DNA of 38,971 bases from Fimbriiglobus sp. Lineage in GTDB: Bacteria > Planctomycetota > Planctomycetia > Gemmatales > Gemmataceae. The translations under genes and the position numbers were made by a program. The notes under the pieces were generated by a model. That model worked only from the letters and a program-made list of their open reading frames with translations, ran no database searches and was not told where the DNA came from. The DNA is taken from positions 1 to 38,971 of the forward strand of contig JANYHV010000266.1 in NCBI GenBank assembly GCA_025362195.1, in the 5' to 3' direction. Below, one piece after another: positions 23,063 through 31,515 of this stretch. The stretch's first letter is position 1, and every line of letters begins with the position of its first letter.

Positions 23063-24280
23063 ATGGCGACTACCACAGACCTTGAACCGACTTACTTCGC
23101 CACGGCGACGCCGCTGTTCGAGCCGATCTACGACGCCGCGCCCGTGGCCGAACGGTCCGCCTGGCCGGTCCGCGTCGGGGCTCTGGCGTTGAACGGGGCC
23201 GAGTGGGGCTTCGGCGTGCTGTCGCTGTTCGTCGGGCTGGCGATGCTCGCGGCCGTGCCGGTGTTGCAGTTCCTGAGCCTCGGCTACCTGCTCGAAGCCT
23301 CCGGCCGCATCTCGCGCAGCGGCCGGTTCCGCGACGGCGCGCTCGGCGTGCGACCGGCGGCGCGCGTCGGCGGGGTCGTCCTCGGCTGTTGGCTGTGGTT
23401 CTGGCCGGCGCGGTTCGCCGTCGATTACGCCGACTCGGCCGCCATCCTCGACCCGACCGACGCCGGCCTGACCGCCACCGGCTGGCACGTCGGCACGTTC
23501 CTGCTGGCTCTGGCCATCGGCCTGCACCTGACCCTGGCCACCCTGGCCGGCGGGCAACTGTGGCGGTTCGCCTGGCCGTTCAACTTCGTGACGTTGGCCC
23601 TGCGGGTCGCCCGCGGCCGCTTCTACGCGACGACCCGGGACGGCGCTTACGACTTCGTCGTCGGCTTGCGCTTGCCGTACCTGGGGCTGCTCGGCCTCAA
23701 GGGGTTCGTCGTCGGCTTCGTCTGGCTCGCGGTCCCGGCGACCTTCCTGGCCGTCGGCCTGCAACCGTTCCAGGTCGCCCCGGTCTTCGCCTTCCTGGGC
23801 CTGGCGCAACTGGCCCTGGTCGTGATGTACTTGCCGTTCCTGCAAGCCCGCGTCGGCCTGACGGGCAAGCTGCGGTCGGGCTTCGACCTGGTCGCCGTCC
23901 GCGACGACTTCCGGTACGCGCCGTGGGCGTTCGTCTTCGCCTTCACGGCGACGCTGGCGTTCGCGCTACCGTTGTACCTGTTCAAGATCGAGGTCATCCC
24001 GCGCGAGGCGGCCTGGCTGCCGGGGCTAGTCTTCGTCGCCTTCCTGGCCCCCGCGCGGTTGCTCACCGGGTACGCCCTCGGCCGGGCCAAGCGGCGCCGC
24101 GAGCGAACCGGCCGGCCGCGGCACTTCGTCTTCCGCTGGAGTGCCCGCCTGCTCTTCCCGCCGGTCGCCGGGGTGTACGTCCTATGGCTGCTATTAACGC
24201 CGTTCACGAGTTGGAACGGCGTGGCCAGCTTCTACGAACAGCACGCCTTCCTCCTGCCGATCCCGATCATCGCGTTTTGA
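23063..24280 (+). CDS. Polytopic membrane protein, DUF4013-like
   Basis: A 405-residue integral membrane protein with roughly seven to eight hydrophobic helices, for example FGVLSLFVGLAMLAAVPVLQ, VGGVVLGCWLWFWPARFAVD, VGTFLLALAIGLHLTLATLA and VGFVWLAVPATFLAVGLQPF. After the first helix comes FLSLGYLLEASGRISRSGRF, reminiscent of DUF4013-type proteins in which a G-Y-L-L-E segment follows the first helix. No transport or enzyme motif is visible. Divergent from the DUF1549/DUF1553 gene and about 130 bp upstream of the PilZ gene; no strong terminator separates them, so co-transcription is possible. Function unknown; family assignment tentative. Confidence 0.75.
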   Translation: MATTTDLEPTYFATATPLFEPIYDAAPVAERSAWPVRVGALALNGAEWGFGVLSLFVGLAMLAAVPVLQFLSLGYLLEASGRISRSGRFRDGALGVRPAARVGGVVLGCWLWFWPARFAVDYADSAAILDPTDAGLTATGWHVGTFLLALAIGLHLTLATLAGGQLWRFAWPFNFVTLALRVARGRFYATTRDGAYDFVVGLRLPYLGLLGLKGFVVGFVWLAVPATFLAVGLQPFQVAPVFAFLGLAQLALVVMYLPFLQARVGLTGKLRSGFDLVAVRDDFRYAPWAFVFAFTATLAFALPLYLFKIEVIPREAAWLPGLVFVAFLAPARLLTGYALGRAKRRRERTGRPRHFVFRWSARLLFPPVAGVYVLWLLLTPFTSWNGVASFYEQHAFLLPIPIIAF

Positions 24281-24413
24281 AACTGGTTCGCGGCTCCGCC
24301 GAGTTTTCCGGCAAAATCGTCAAACGCGGTCGGCCGCGCGGCGGAAGTGTCCTAAGGTTGGGCACGTCCCGCCCCGGCCCCCGGGGGTGTCGCCGAGTCG
24401 CGCGAGCGGAGTT

Positions 24414-24878
24414 ATGAGCCAGCAACTTCTGATCACCATCCCGGTCGCCGTCGGCCTCCTCGTCGGCCTCGGCATCTTGGGCTTCTTCACGCTGCGGAAG
24501 CGGAAGCCCAAGCGCTTCCGCGCCCCCCGCCGGTCGGGCAGTGGGGACATCGACGAGTACGAAGAATCGTTCGCCAACCGCCGCACGTCCGTCCGCCGGG
24601 ACGGCGTCCCCGTGCAGGTCAACCTCACCTCGCCGACCTTGCGCGGCGGCCGGAACGACGGGTACGTCCTCGACCGCTCGACCGGCGGCCTGCGGGTCGC
24701 GGTCACGGCCGCCATCCCGGCCGGGACAGTCCTGCAAGTCCGCGCCGACAACGCCCCGGACACCGTCCCGTGGGTGACCATCCTGGTCCGCAGTTGCCGC
24801 GACACCGGGCCGCACTACGAACTCGGCTGCGAGTTCGAGAAGACCCCGCCGTGGAACATCCTGCTCCTGTTCGGGTGA
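24414..24878 (+). CDS. Membrane-anchored PilZ-domain protein
   Basis: A 154-residue protein: one N-terminal membrane helix (LLITIPVAVGLLVGLGILGF), a very basic juxtamembrane stretch (RKRKPKRFRAPRR), then a PilZ domain. The c-di-GMP-binding signature appears in two parts, an Arg cluster matching RxxxR (RRTSVRRDGVPVQV, about 62-75) and D-R-S-T-G-G, fitting (D/N)xSxxG, about 20 residues later. PilZ proteins bind cyclic di-GMP and relay it to motility, secretion or polysaccharide machinery. A GTG at 24387 could add nine residues, but the ATG at 24414 leads directly into the membrane helix. It converges on the RecD2 gene only 13 bp away. The target of signalling is not evident from the neighbourhood. 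Confidence 0.85.
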   Translation: MSQQLLITIPVAVGLLVGLGILGFFTLRKRKPKRFRAPRRSGSGDIDEYEESFANRRTSVRRDGVPVQVNLTSPTLRGGRNDGYVLDRSTGGLRVAVTAAIPAGTVLQVRADNAPDTVPWVTILVRSCRDTGPHYELGCEFEKTPPWNILLLFG

Positions 24879-24891
24879 ACCCCGCGCCGGG

Positions 24892-27075
24892 TCACAGTTT
24901 CCCCAGCCGGTGCTTCAACAGCGAGAAGCGGCGGGCCGTGTCGGCGCGGCTCACGGCGATGCTCAGCGCCTTCTTGCTGCCGACGAGCGCGACGAGCTTT
25001 TTGCCGCGGGTCACGCCGGTGTAGATCAGGTTGCGCTGGAGCATGATCCAGTGCTGCGTGTGGACGGGGATGACGACCGCCGGGTACTCGCTGCCCTGGC
25101 TCTTGTGGATGCTCACGGCGTAGGCCAACTGCAACTCGTCCAGGTCCGAGAAGTCGTAATCGACCGCCTTCCCGTCGAACTCGGCGCTGACCACTTGCTC
25201 GACCGCGTCGATGGCCACGATCCGGCCGATGTCCCCGTTGAACATCTCGCGCTGGTAGTTGTTCTGCGTCTGCATGACCTTGTCGCCGGCCCGGAAGGTC
25301 GCCCCGTACCGCTGGACTTCGGCCTTGCCCGCCGCCGGGTTGAGCGCCTCCTGCAAGCGTTGATTGAGGTTCATGACCCCGACGACCGCCTTGTTCATCG
25401 GCGCGAGCACCTGGACATCGGTGACGCTGTTCAGGCCGAACCGGGCGGGGATGCGCGACTTGACCATCTCGACGATGCGGTCCACGACGACGTTCTCGTC
25501 GTCCACCTCGACGAAGTAAAAGTCCCCCCCGCCGCCGGCCGGGGCGCTCTCCGGGAGTTCGCCGCGGTTGATCGCGTGGGCCGCCTTGACGATCCAACTC
25601 GACCCGGCCTGCCGGTGGACGCGGTCGAGCCGCACCACGGCCACCGCGCCGGACTCGATCAGGTCGTTCAGCACGCTGCCCGGGCCGACGCTCGGCAACT
25701 GGTCGCGGTCGCCCACGAGGACCACACTCGCCCACGGTGGTACGGCCCGTAGGAGTTGGTTCATCAGCGCGATGTCGGCCATGCTGACCTCATCGACGAC
25801 GAGCAAGTCGAGGTCGAGCGGGTGCTCCTTGTTGCGGCGAAACGTGCCGATGCCGGGGTCGAACTCGAGCAGCCGGTGGATCGTCTTCGCCTCGTGGCCG
25901 GTCGATTCGGCGAGCCGCTTGGCCGCGCGACCGGTCGGCGAGCACAAGCCGACGCGCTGGCTCTTGCCCAGGAAGATTTCGAGGATGGCGCGGACGATGG
26001 TCGTCTTGCCGGTGCCGGGGCCGCCGGTCAGCACGAGCAGTTTTTGGGTGACGGCCGCCTCGACCGCGTCGCGCTGCTTGTCCGCGAAGGCGATGCCCAT
26101 GCGGGCCTCGACGAAGGCCAGCGCCGCGGGCAAATCGACGGCCGGCAGCGGGTGGACGCCGGCCCGCAGCAGGGCGACCGACCGGGCGACGCCGACCTCG
26201 GCCATGAACAGCGCCTTGAGGAACAAGAGCGTGTCGCACTCGCCGTCGTGGCCCTCGATCTTGCCGACCGAGTCGCGGACGATTTCGTCGGTGTACCGCA
26301 GGGCTTCGACGGCCGCTTCGATCGCCGCCGTGGGGATCTGGGTCAGGGCCATCGTCTGCTCGACGACGACCTCTTCGGGCACCCCGACGTGGCCGTTCGA
26401 CGCGGCTTCCTGGAGGACGTGCCGGACGGCCGCTTGCGCCCGGTGCGGGGAGTCGCGCGGGATGCCGAGCTTCAGCGCGAGTTCGTCGGCGGTGCGGAAG
26501 CCGACGCCCCAGATGTCCGTGCTCAGGCGGTAAGGGTTCGACTTGACCTGCTCGACGGCGTTCTCCCCGTAGGTCTTGTAGATGCGGACCGCGCGGGCCG
26601 TGCCGACGCCGTAACTGGCGAGGAAGGCCATGATGCGGTGGACGTGCTTCTGCTCCTGCCAGCCGGCGCGGATGCGCTCGATCCGCTTCGGGCCCAGCCC
26701 TTTGACCTGCGTCAACTGGGCGGGCGACGCGTCGATCACGTCGAGGGTGAGGTCGCCGAAGACCTCGACGATTTTCCGGGCGTAGGTCGGCCCGATGCCC
26801 TTGACCAGGCCGCTGCCGAGGTACTTGACGATGCCCTCGGCCGAGTGCGGGGGGGTCGATTTGAGGTCGGCCGCCTTGAACTGCAGGCCGTGCTGGCGGT
26901 CGTTCGCCCAGTCCCCGGTCGCCTCGACGTACTCGCCGGCGAGGACTTGCGACAGGTGCCCGACGACGGTGACGAGGTCGCGGTGCCCCTTGGCCCGGAC
27001 CCGCAGGACACAGTACCCGTTGTCGAGGTTGTGGAACGTAATCCGCTCGACAACCCCCGTGATCGCGTCGGCCAT
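24892..27075 (-). CDS. recD2: RecD2-type SF1B 5'-3' DNA helicase
   Basis: A 727-residue RecD/TraA-family helicase of the RecD2 type found in bacteria without RecBC. It has an N-terminal OB-like region (GVVERITFHNLDNGYCVLRV, a RecD2 hallmark) and helix-hairpin-helix DNA-binding segments around 95-200 (GLVKGIGPTYARKIVEVFGD; VKGLGPKRIERI). The helicase core has Walker A LTGGPGTGKTTIVRAIL (about 345), LLVVDEVSMAD (Walker B), VVLVGDRDQLPSVGPGSVL and a late SIHKSQGSEYPAVVIPVHTQ, the family's C-terminal motif. All core motifs look intact and the length is typical. No recB or recC is nearby. It probably acts in DNA repair or replication-fork processing in the cytoplasm. Divergent from the ABC-2 permease across about 50 bp. 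Confidence 0.95.
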   Translation of the reverse strand: MADAITGVVERITFHNLDNGYCVLRVRAKGHRDLVTVVGHLSQVLAGEYVEATGDWANDRQHGLQFKAADLKSTPPHSAEGIVKYLGSGLVKGIGPTYARKIVEVFGDLTLDVIDASPAQLTQVKGLGPKRIERIRAGWQEQKHVHRIMAFLASYGVGTARAVRIYKTYGENAVEQVKSNPYRLSTDIWGVGFRTADELALKLGIPRDSPHRAQAAVRHVLQEAASNGHVGVPEEVVVEQTMALTQIPTAAIEAAVEALRYTDEIVRDSVGKIEGHDGECDTLLFLKALFMAEVGVARSVALLRAGVHPLPAVDLPAALAFVEARMGIAFADKQRDAVEAAVTQKLLVLTGGPGTGKTTIVRAILEIFLGKSQRVGLCSPTGRAAKRLAESTGHEAKTIHRLLEFDPGIGTFRRNKEHPLDLDLLVVDEVSMADIALMNQLLRAVPPWASVVLVGDRDQLPSVGPGSVLNDLIESGAVAVVRLDRVHRQAGSSWIVKAAHAINRGELPESAPAGGGGDFYFVEVDDENVVVDRIVEMVKSRIPARFGLNSVTDVQVLAPMNKAVVGVMNLNQRLQEALNPAAGKAEVQRYGATFRAGDKVMQTQNNYQREMFNGDIGRIVAIDAVEQVVSAEFDGKAVDYDFSDLDELQLAYAVSIHKSQGSEYPAVVIPVHTQHWIMLQRNLIYTGVTRGKKLVALVGSKKALSIAVSRADTARRFSLLKHRLGKL

Positions 27076-27128
27076 GCGGTCAGCGTACCGCGCCGGTCTA
27101 CAATGTCGCTACCTCGGAGTGTTCGCCC

Positions 27129-28112
27129 ATGACGTTGACGCTGGTCCGCAAGCTCCTCAAAGACGTGCGCGGGGCGTTCGTCGCCGTCGCCGTCATCCTG
27201 TTTTTGTTCTCGACCTTCTGGGTCAAGGTGGCCCAGCGGGTGACCACCGAGATCGCGCCGTTCTTCAACGCCCTGGGGTCGATCCAGGGCGTGCCGAAGG
27301 AGGCGTTCGACGAAATCCTGTTCAAGGGGCCGGGCAAAATCTCGCAGGCCGTGATGGGCGGGGCGGAGATCAAGTTCGACCGCCCGAACGACTTCCTGGC
27401 CGTCGAACTCCTGCACCCCGTGGTCATCATCCTGGGCTGCCTGTGGGCCGTCGGCCGGGCCGGCGGGGCGGTCGCCGGGGAACTCGACCGAGGGACGATG
27501 GAACTCCTCCTGTCCCAGCCGGTCCCGCGGAACCGCCTGATCCTCGCGCACTTCCTGGTCGATTGCCTGGTCATCCCGGCGCTCTGCCTGACGATCCTGG
27601 CCGGCACGCAACTCGGCCTGTACCTGGTCGGCGACTTCACGGTCGATTACACCTCGCTGAGCAAACTCCCGCCGGCCTTCCAGAGCTTCGTCAAGGCCGG
27701 CCCGCCGACGCTGGAGGTCTCGGCCGAGCGGCAGGGGCTGGCGATCCTGAACCTCGCGGCGCTGCTCTTCGCCACGAGCGGCCTGGCCATCGCCGTGTCG
27801 GCCGTGGGACGCAACCGCTGGCGGTCGCTGGGCGTGGCGACGCTCGCCGGGGTCGGCATGTTCACCGTGAACGTGATCGGCCAACTCTGGGAGTCGGTCG
27901 CGTTCGCCCGCCCGTTCACCGTCTTCTTCTACTACCAGCCGCAGAAAATCTGGCTCAAGAACGAGTGGCTGGTCGATTTCGGCGAAGCCTTCACGCCCGG
28001 CCGGCCGCTCCTGGAAGTGCCGGTGTTGGCGGTCCTGTTCGGGGCCGGCCTGGCCGGGTACGCGCTCGCCCTGGTCGTGTTCACCCGCCGCGACCTGCCC
28101 GCGCCGCTGTGA
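27129..28112 (+). CDS. ABC-2-type transporter permease
   Basis: A 327-residue permease with six hydrophobic segments. It begins with a short cytoplasmic helix (LTLVRKLLKDVRGAFVAVAV) and contains GGAVAGELDRGTMELLLSQPV, the loop in which ABC-2/NosY-type permeases couple to their ATPase, followed by PRNRLILAHFLVDCLVI. It has a large extracytoplasmic loop after the first helix (FKGPGKISQAVMGGAEIKFD). No ATP-binding subunit is adjacent in the window, so the partner must be encoded elsewhere. A GGAG sits 10 nt before the ATG and a good -10 hexamer (TACAAT, 27099-27104) lies just upstream, although I found no matching -35. Substrate unknown. Confidence 0.88.
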   Translation: MTLTLVRKLLKDVRGAFVAVAVILFLFSTFWVKVAQRVTTEIAPFFNALGSIQGVPKEAFDEILFKGPGKISQAVMGGAEIKFDRPNDFLAVELLHPVVIILGCLWAVGRAGGAVAGELDRGTMELLLSQPVPRNRLILAHFLVDCLVIPALCLTILAGTQLGLYLVGDFTVDYTSLSKLPPAFQSFVKAGPPTLEVSAERQGLAILNLAALLFATSGLAIAVSAVGRNRWRSLGVATLAGVGMFTVNVIGQLWESVAFARPFTVFFYYQPQKIWLKNEWLVDFGEAFTPGRPLLEVPVLAVLFGAGLAGYALALVVFTRRDLPAPL

Positions 28113-28208
28113 CCCCCGACCCGGGACGCAGGAACGCACCGCCCTTCCGACGGCCGCGCGGGTTTGTTACGATGGGTCGCATTCCTACTCCCCCTGGCTG
28201 GACCGGTC

Positions 28209-29405
28209 ATGGCCCGCTCGATGACGTCCCCCGATCAACTGTTCCGCACCGCCCGCACCGCCTGGGGGCTGCTGAGTAAGTTGTCGCCCCTGCCGCGGTA
28301 CGCGATCATGGCCGCCGTGTTCGTGGTCGGCCTCGGGGTGCTCGTCGTCGTCCGCCCGCCGGCCGTGTTCGGGCCGGAGCCGACGCCCGAAACCGCCGCC
28401 GCGACCGGGCTGAACGCGGACGGGTCGGGCACCTTCTTCTTCGCCTTCTGGAACGTCGAGAACCTGTTCGACGACAAGGACGACAAGCGCCGCCCGGTGG
28501 ACGAGGAGTTCGACAACCCGTTCGCCGACAACGACAAGATGCGCCAGGAGAAGCTCGACCACCTGGCCGACGTCTTCCTGGCCATGAACGGCGGCCAAGG
28601 CCCGGACGTGATCGCGTGCTGCGAGGTCGAGAGCGTCCGCGCCGCCGACCTGCTGAAGGCGACGCTGAACAAGCACCTCGACGACGCCAAGGCCGACCCC
28701 AAGTTGAAGTACACCCAGGTCGTCATGAAGAACCTGGACGCCGGCCGGCACATCGCCCCGTGCCTCATCACCCGCCTGAACGTGTCCCACGGGTTCACCC
28801 GCCTGCACGGCGGCAACCTGCGCATCCTCGAAGGCCGCCTGTTCGTCAACGGCCACGAACTCATCATCATTGCGTCGCACTGGACCTCGCAGCTCAAGCA
28901 GCGCGACGGGAGCGACGGGGACTCGGGCCGCGAGAAGTACGCCGACATCATTTACTCGCTCGTCGAGCGGACCGCCGAGAAGAACCCGAAGGCCGACTTC
29001 CTGATCTGCGGGGACTTCAACGACACGCCCGATTCGGACCCCGTGGTCAAGGGCCTGCACGCGACCGGCGACCGCACCAAGGTGAAGCCGACCGACCGCC
29101 AGCCGCAACTCCTCGACCTGCTCGCGGGCAAGAACCCGGCAAACTTCGGCACGATCTGGTACGGCGGCAAGCCCCTGATCTACGACCACATCTGCGTCTC
29201 CCCGGGGATGCTCGACGGCGAAGGTTGGGCGGTCGATCCGGACAGCGTGCAGACGTACACGAAGGGCCTGACGCGGGGCACCCGCCGCGAGCCGTGGCGG
29301 TTCGGCAACCCGAACTCCGCCCCCGTCGGCGGCCGCGGCTACAGCGACCACTTCCCCGTGACCGTGACCCTGAAACTCGCCCCGAAGAAAGTCGCCGACA
29401 AGTAA
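28209..29405 (+). CDS. Endonuclease/exonuclease/phosphatase-family protein, membrane-anchored
   Basis: A 398-residue protein with one N-terminal membrane helix (YAIMAAVFVVGLGVLVVVRP), so the catalytic domain is likely outside the cytoplasm. The EEP (DNase I-like) fold follows, with all landmarks: FFAFWNVENLFDD (metal-binding Asn), IACCEVES (catalytic Glu), IIASHWTSQLK (His), LICGDFNDTPDSDP (Asp and Asn pair) and a final GYSDHFPVTVTL with the general-base His. Members hydrolyse phosphodiester bonds in nucleic acids, lipids or inositol phosphates; which of these applies cannot be told. The start is taken at ATG 28209; a TTG at 28164 is possible, but the added stretch would form a second, shorter hydrophobic segment. 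It precedes the low-GC cassette. Confidence 0.87.
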   Translation: MARSMTSPDQLFRTARTAWGLLSKLSPLPRYAIMAAVFVVGLGVLVVVRPPAVFGPEPTPETAAATGLNADGSGTFFFAFWNVENLFDDKDDKRRPVDEEFDNPFADNDKMRQEKLDHLADVFLAMNGGQGPDVIACCEVESVRAADLLKATLNKHLDDAKADPKLKYTQVVMKNLDAGRHIAPCLITRLNVSHGFTRLHGGNLRILEGRLFVNGHELIIIASHWTSQLKQRDGSDGDSGREKYADIIYSLVERTAEKNPKADFLICGDFNDTPDSDPVVKGLHATGDRTKVKPTDRQPQLLDLLAGKNPANFGTIWYGGKPLIYDHICVSPGMLDGEGWAVDPDSVQTYTKGLTRGTRREPWRFGNPNSAPVGGRGYSDHFPVTVTLKLAPKKVADK

Positions 29406-29549
29406 CGCATTGATCCGCCGAACACGCCCACCGGATCGCCATGACCAGCGGGCACGTTCTCGAACTTTCGAGTCTTCCGACCCGCCACCCGAAGTGCGGG
29501 GCCGCGCTCCTACACCAGTGCGGCCCGTCCTTGATCGTGCGGCTATCAA

Positions 29550-29580
29550 TTGACCCGACCCGGCAGTCGTCGGGTATCAT
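29550..29580 (+). promoter_or_regulatory. Possible promoter of the low-GC cassette
   Basis: TTGACC (29550-29555) and TATCAT (29575-29580), with a long 19-bp spacer, lie immediately before the proposed GTG start of the first cassette gene, with GGAGAG (29583-29588) between. The spacing is suboptimal; low confidence. Confidence 0.3.
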
Positions 29581-29590
29581 GTGGAGAGAC

Positions 29591-30076
29591 GTGACCGTTG
29601 ACTGGGTCGCTGAGCCGAACGGCGTTGAAGCGGTTCAACACGTTCGCGCTCTCGGTTGGTCAGAGATGCCGAAGGCGTGGGACGACGTACTCGTCCAATG
29701 GCCCATCGGGATATCGCCTCACGAACTCACCGAGAAAGCTGCGATTGCCGCGATGGCACTCCTCATTCACGATCTGGCTCAAGGAGAGATCGTCAGAGTT
29801 CTGCCGATCGGCAGCGGAGGGGATTACCTCATCGAAGTGGCAGGAGCATCGGGACAAGTCCAGGTGGAATGCAGTGGCGTCTTGATCGACAGAACTGGCG
29901 CGGAGTCGCGGAGCCGATTGTCTAAAAAGAAAGTCCAAGTCCTCAAAAAATGCACCGCTGGATTCGCGTCAGTGACGACGTTTTCACACACCCAAAACGA
30001 AGTGGTTCATAGCCACCTCCACGCGGTGTGTCGAGAACCGCAGGAGCAGAAGCCCCGGAAGGCGAGGCGACAATGA
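29591..30076 (+). CDS. Uncharacterised protein, candidate PD-(D/E)XK-like fold, first gene of a low-GC cassette
   Basis: I do not recognise this 161-residue protein. The GTG at 29591 is preferred because GGAGAG lies directly before it; in-frame ATGs exist at 29579 and 29441. Visible layout: a helix (HELTEKAAIAAMALLIHDL, about 44-62), a strand with an acidic residue (GGDYLIEVAG, Asp78), a second strand (QVQVECSGVLIDR, Glu93), a Lys-rich helix (RLSKKKVQVLKK, 109-120), and a last strand region (ASVTTFSHTQNEVVHSHLHA). Helix-Glu, strand-Asp, strand-Glu-x-x, then a helix with Lys is compatible with a PD-(D/E)XK nuclease in which the Lys has moved into the helix. That is inference, not recognition. 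The basic tail overlaps the next gene by ATGA. GC content is visibly lower than in the flanking genes. Confidence 0.65.
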   Translation: MTVDWVAEPNGVEAVQHVRALGWSEMPKAWDDVLVQWPIGISPHELTEKAAIAAMALLIHDLAQGEIVRVLPIGSGGDYLIEVAGASGQVQVECSGVLIDRTGAESRSRLSKKKVQVLKKCTAGFASVTTFSHTQNEVVHSHLHAVCREPQEQKPRKARRQ

Positions 30077-31479
30077 GCGTCCAAACTGCGGACTACAGCA
30101 CTGCAGCAATGCAGGCGTCTGCCGAAGGCCAAATGGCACTGGTCACCGGAGACGTTGTGCTGGCCAAGGCCAAGTACGCCGAAGCGGGCGATTACCTCCG
30201 CCGGGACATCGCCCGACTCCGCAAAGCCCCGGAAAAACACCTCCAACAGTTCCTCGCGGCGACCCAATACTACAAAGGTGGCCACTACCAGCGCGCGTAC
30301 GACATGGCGAAGCGGATCGAAGCCAAGTTCCTGCCGCATCACGTCGGCGAATTGCTCGATCAATTTCTCAAAGATGCGAAAGCCCGATCTGCTCCTGATT
30401 ACGAGAAGCGGACAAGAACACTGCTCTACAAATCGTGGGCAGCAGAAAAGCCGGCAGAAGTCCTGGCACTACTCCAAGACCACCCGTATCTCTTGGATTC
30501 AGGCGGTCTGTCGTTTATGCGGGCAGTATCCTGTGAGAACATGGGCCACTTCCGCGCTGCCGCCCTCTTTTATAAAGCTGCCCTGCGACACGTACCGTCA
30601 GAGATCGAACTGCTTGCAATGTCGATTGCTTGCCCCCTGGACCTGGCGACTCATGGGCGACTCGCAGATGCCTCGAAATATTCGGGCTATCAAGTCGAAC
30701 TCGTTCCCCACCCGATCACTTTCATTACGGCGTCGATTATCGGCTGGCATCAATCACAAGCAGCAGCCTCGTCAGTCCGTGACAATATTCTCAAGCAACA
30801 GATGGAGCACCTAAAGCAGGCATGGAAGGGATACGAACATTTGCCAACCTCCGAACAACAGCATCATGATATGCAGCCATATATGGCTTTCGGTTTGGTG
30901 GCTGGTGCGCACACTGCTTTGGAGCTGGGTGATTTGACCCGTTCGAGAGTTCTGTGCGAAATTGCTATTCGGCTTGCTCCAAATACACCCGGGCCTTGGA
31001 CGATACGAGGTCTGGTTAACGAACCATCTGAAGAGGCAATTTCAGACTTTAAGAAAGCAATTTCCTTTCCCAATGCTGGTCACGTTCCGTACGCGAAACT
31101 CGCTCAGGATGCCTGGAGGCGGAGAGACATTTCTGCAACGATGAAGTACTGCGAGGCAGCCTTAACTCGCAACTCGAAATCAGGAGTCGCAGGCACACTT
31201 TACGGGTGGATTGCAGCGTGCAAGTCCGTTCTCGGATCGCCACACAGCGAGGTGAACGCCCTGTATAAAAAATCCCTTTCTCTCGTTCCTGAAGACTCTG
31301 AAATTCAGCTCAATTACAAGGCTTATCTCGAGCGGACTGAAGGAGTAAATTGGCACCCTAAGCTGAACACCGATCTGTCCAAAGTCGCATCCCGAGAAAT
31401 CGTACAGCAAAGTGAATTGCAGTTCTCTCAGCCGAGTAGAACGACGCCAAATATCGAACGCATTCTACAGACCGCGTAG
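30073..31479 (+). CDS. TPR-repeat protein, second gene of the low-GC cassette
   Basis: A 468-residue, almost wholly helical protein with degenerate tetratricopeptide pairs: MALVTGDVVLAKAKYAEAGD, LAATQYYKGGHYQRAYDMAK, SCENMGHFRAAALFYKAALR, LELGDLTRSRVLCEIAIRLA, DAWRRRDISATMKYCEAALT and VNALYKKSLSLVPEDSE. There is no signal peptide or catalytic motif. It starts at the ATG that overlaps the preceding stop (ATGA), so the two proteins are likely made together in fixed ratio. Codon use differs sharply from the neighbours: AT-ending codons (ATA, AAA, TTT, GAA) are frequent, and one 60-base line (30841) is about 47% G+C against about 80% in a line of the following ATPase gene. This suggests recent acquisition. 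The TPR would serve as a binding scaffold, possibly sensing or holding the small partner. Confidence 0.85.
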   Translation: MSVQTADYSTAAMQASAEGQMALVTGDVVLAKAKYAEAGDYLRRDIARLRKAPEKHLQQFLAATQYYKGGHYQRAYDMAKRIEAKFLPHHVGELLDQFLKDAKARSAPDYEKRTRTLLYKSWAAEKPAEVLALLQDHPYLLDSGGLSFMRAVSCENMGHFRAAALFYKAALRHVPSEIELLAMSIACPLDLATHGRLADASKYSGYQVELVPHPITFITASIIGWHQSQAAASSVRDNILKQQMEHLKQAWKGYEHLPTSEQQHHDMQPYMAFGLVAGAHTALELGDLTRSRVLCEIAIRLAPNTPGPWTIRGLVNEPSEEAISDFKKAISFPNAGHVPYAKLAQDAWRRRDISATMKYCEAALTRNSKSGVAGTLYGWIAACKSVLGSPHSEVNALYKKSLSLVPEDSEIQLNYKAYLERTEGVNWHPKLNTDLSKVASREIVQQSELQFSQPSRTTPNIERILQTA

Positions 31480-31515
31480 TTTCGCCGGCCGGCTTCGCCC
31501 TGAGAAAGAGAATCG

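Noticed and set aside
29441-29590. Upstream in-frame extension of the first cassette gene from ATG 29441
   Set aside because: The extension has no RBS and overlaps the candidate promoter; the GTG at 29591 with GGAGAG fits better, though 29579 cannot be excluded.
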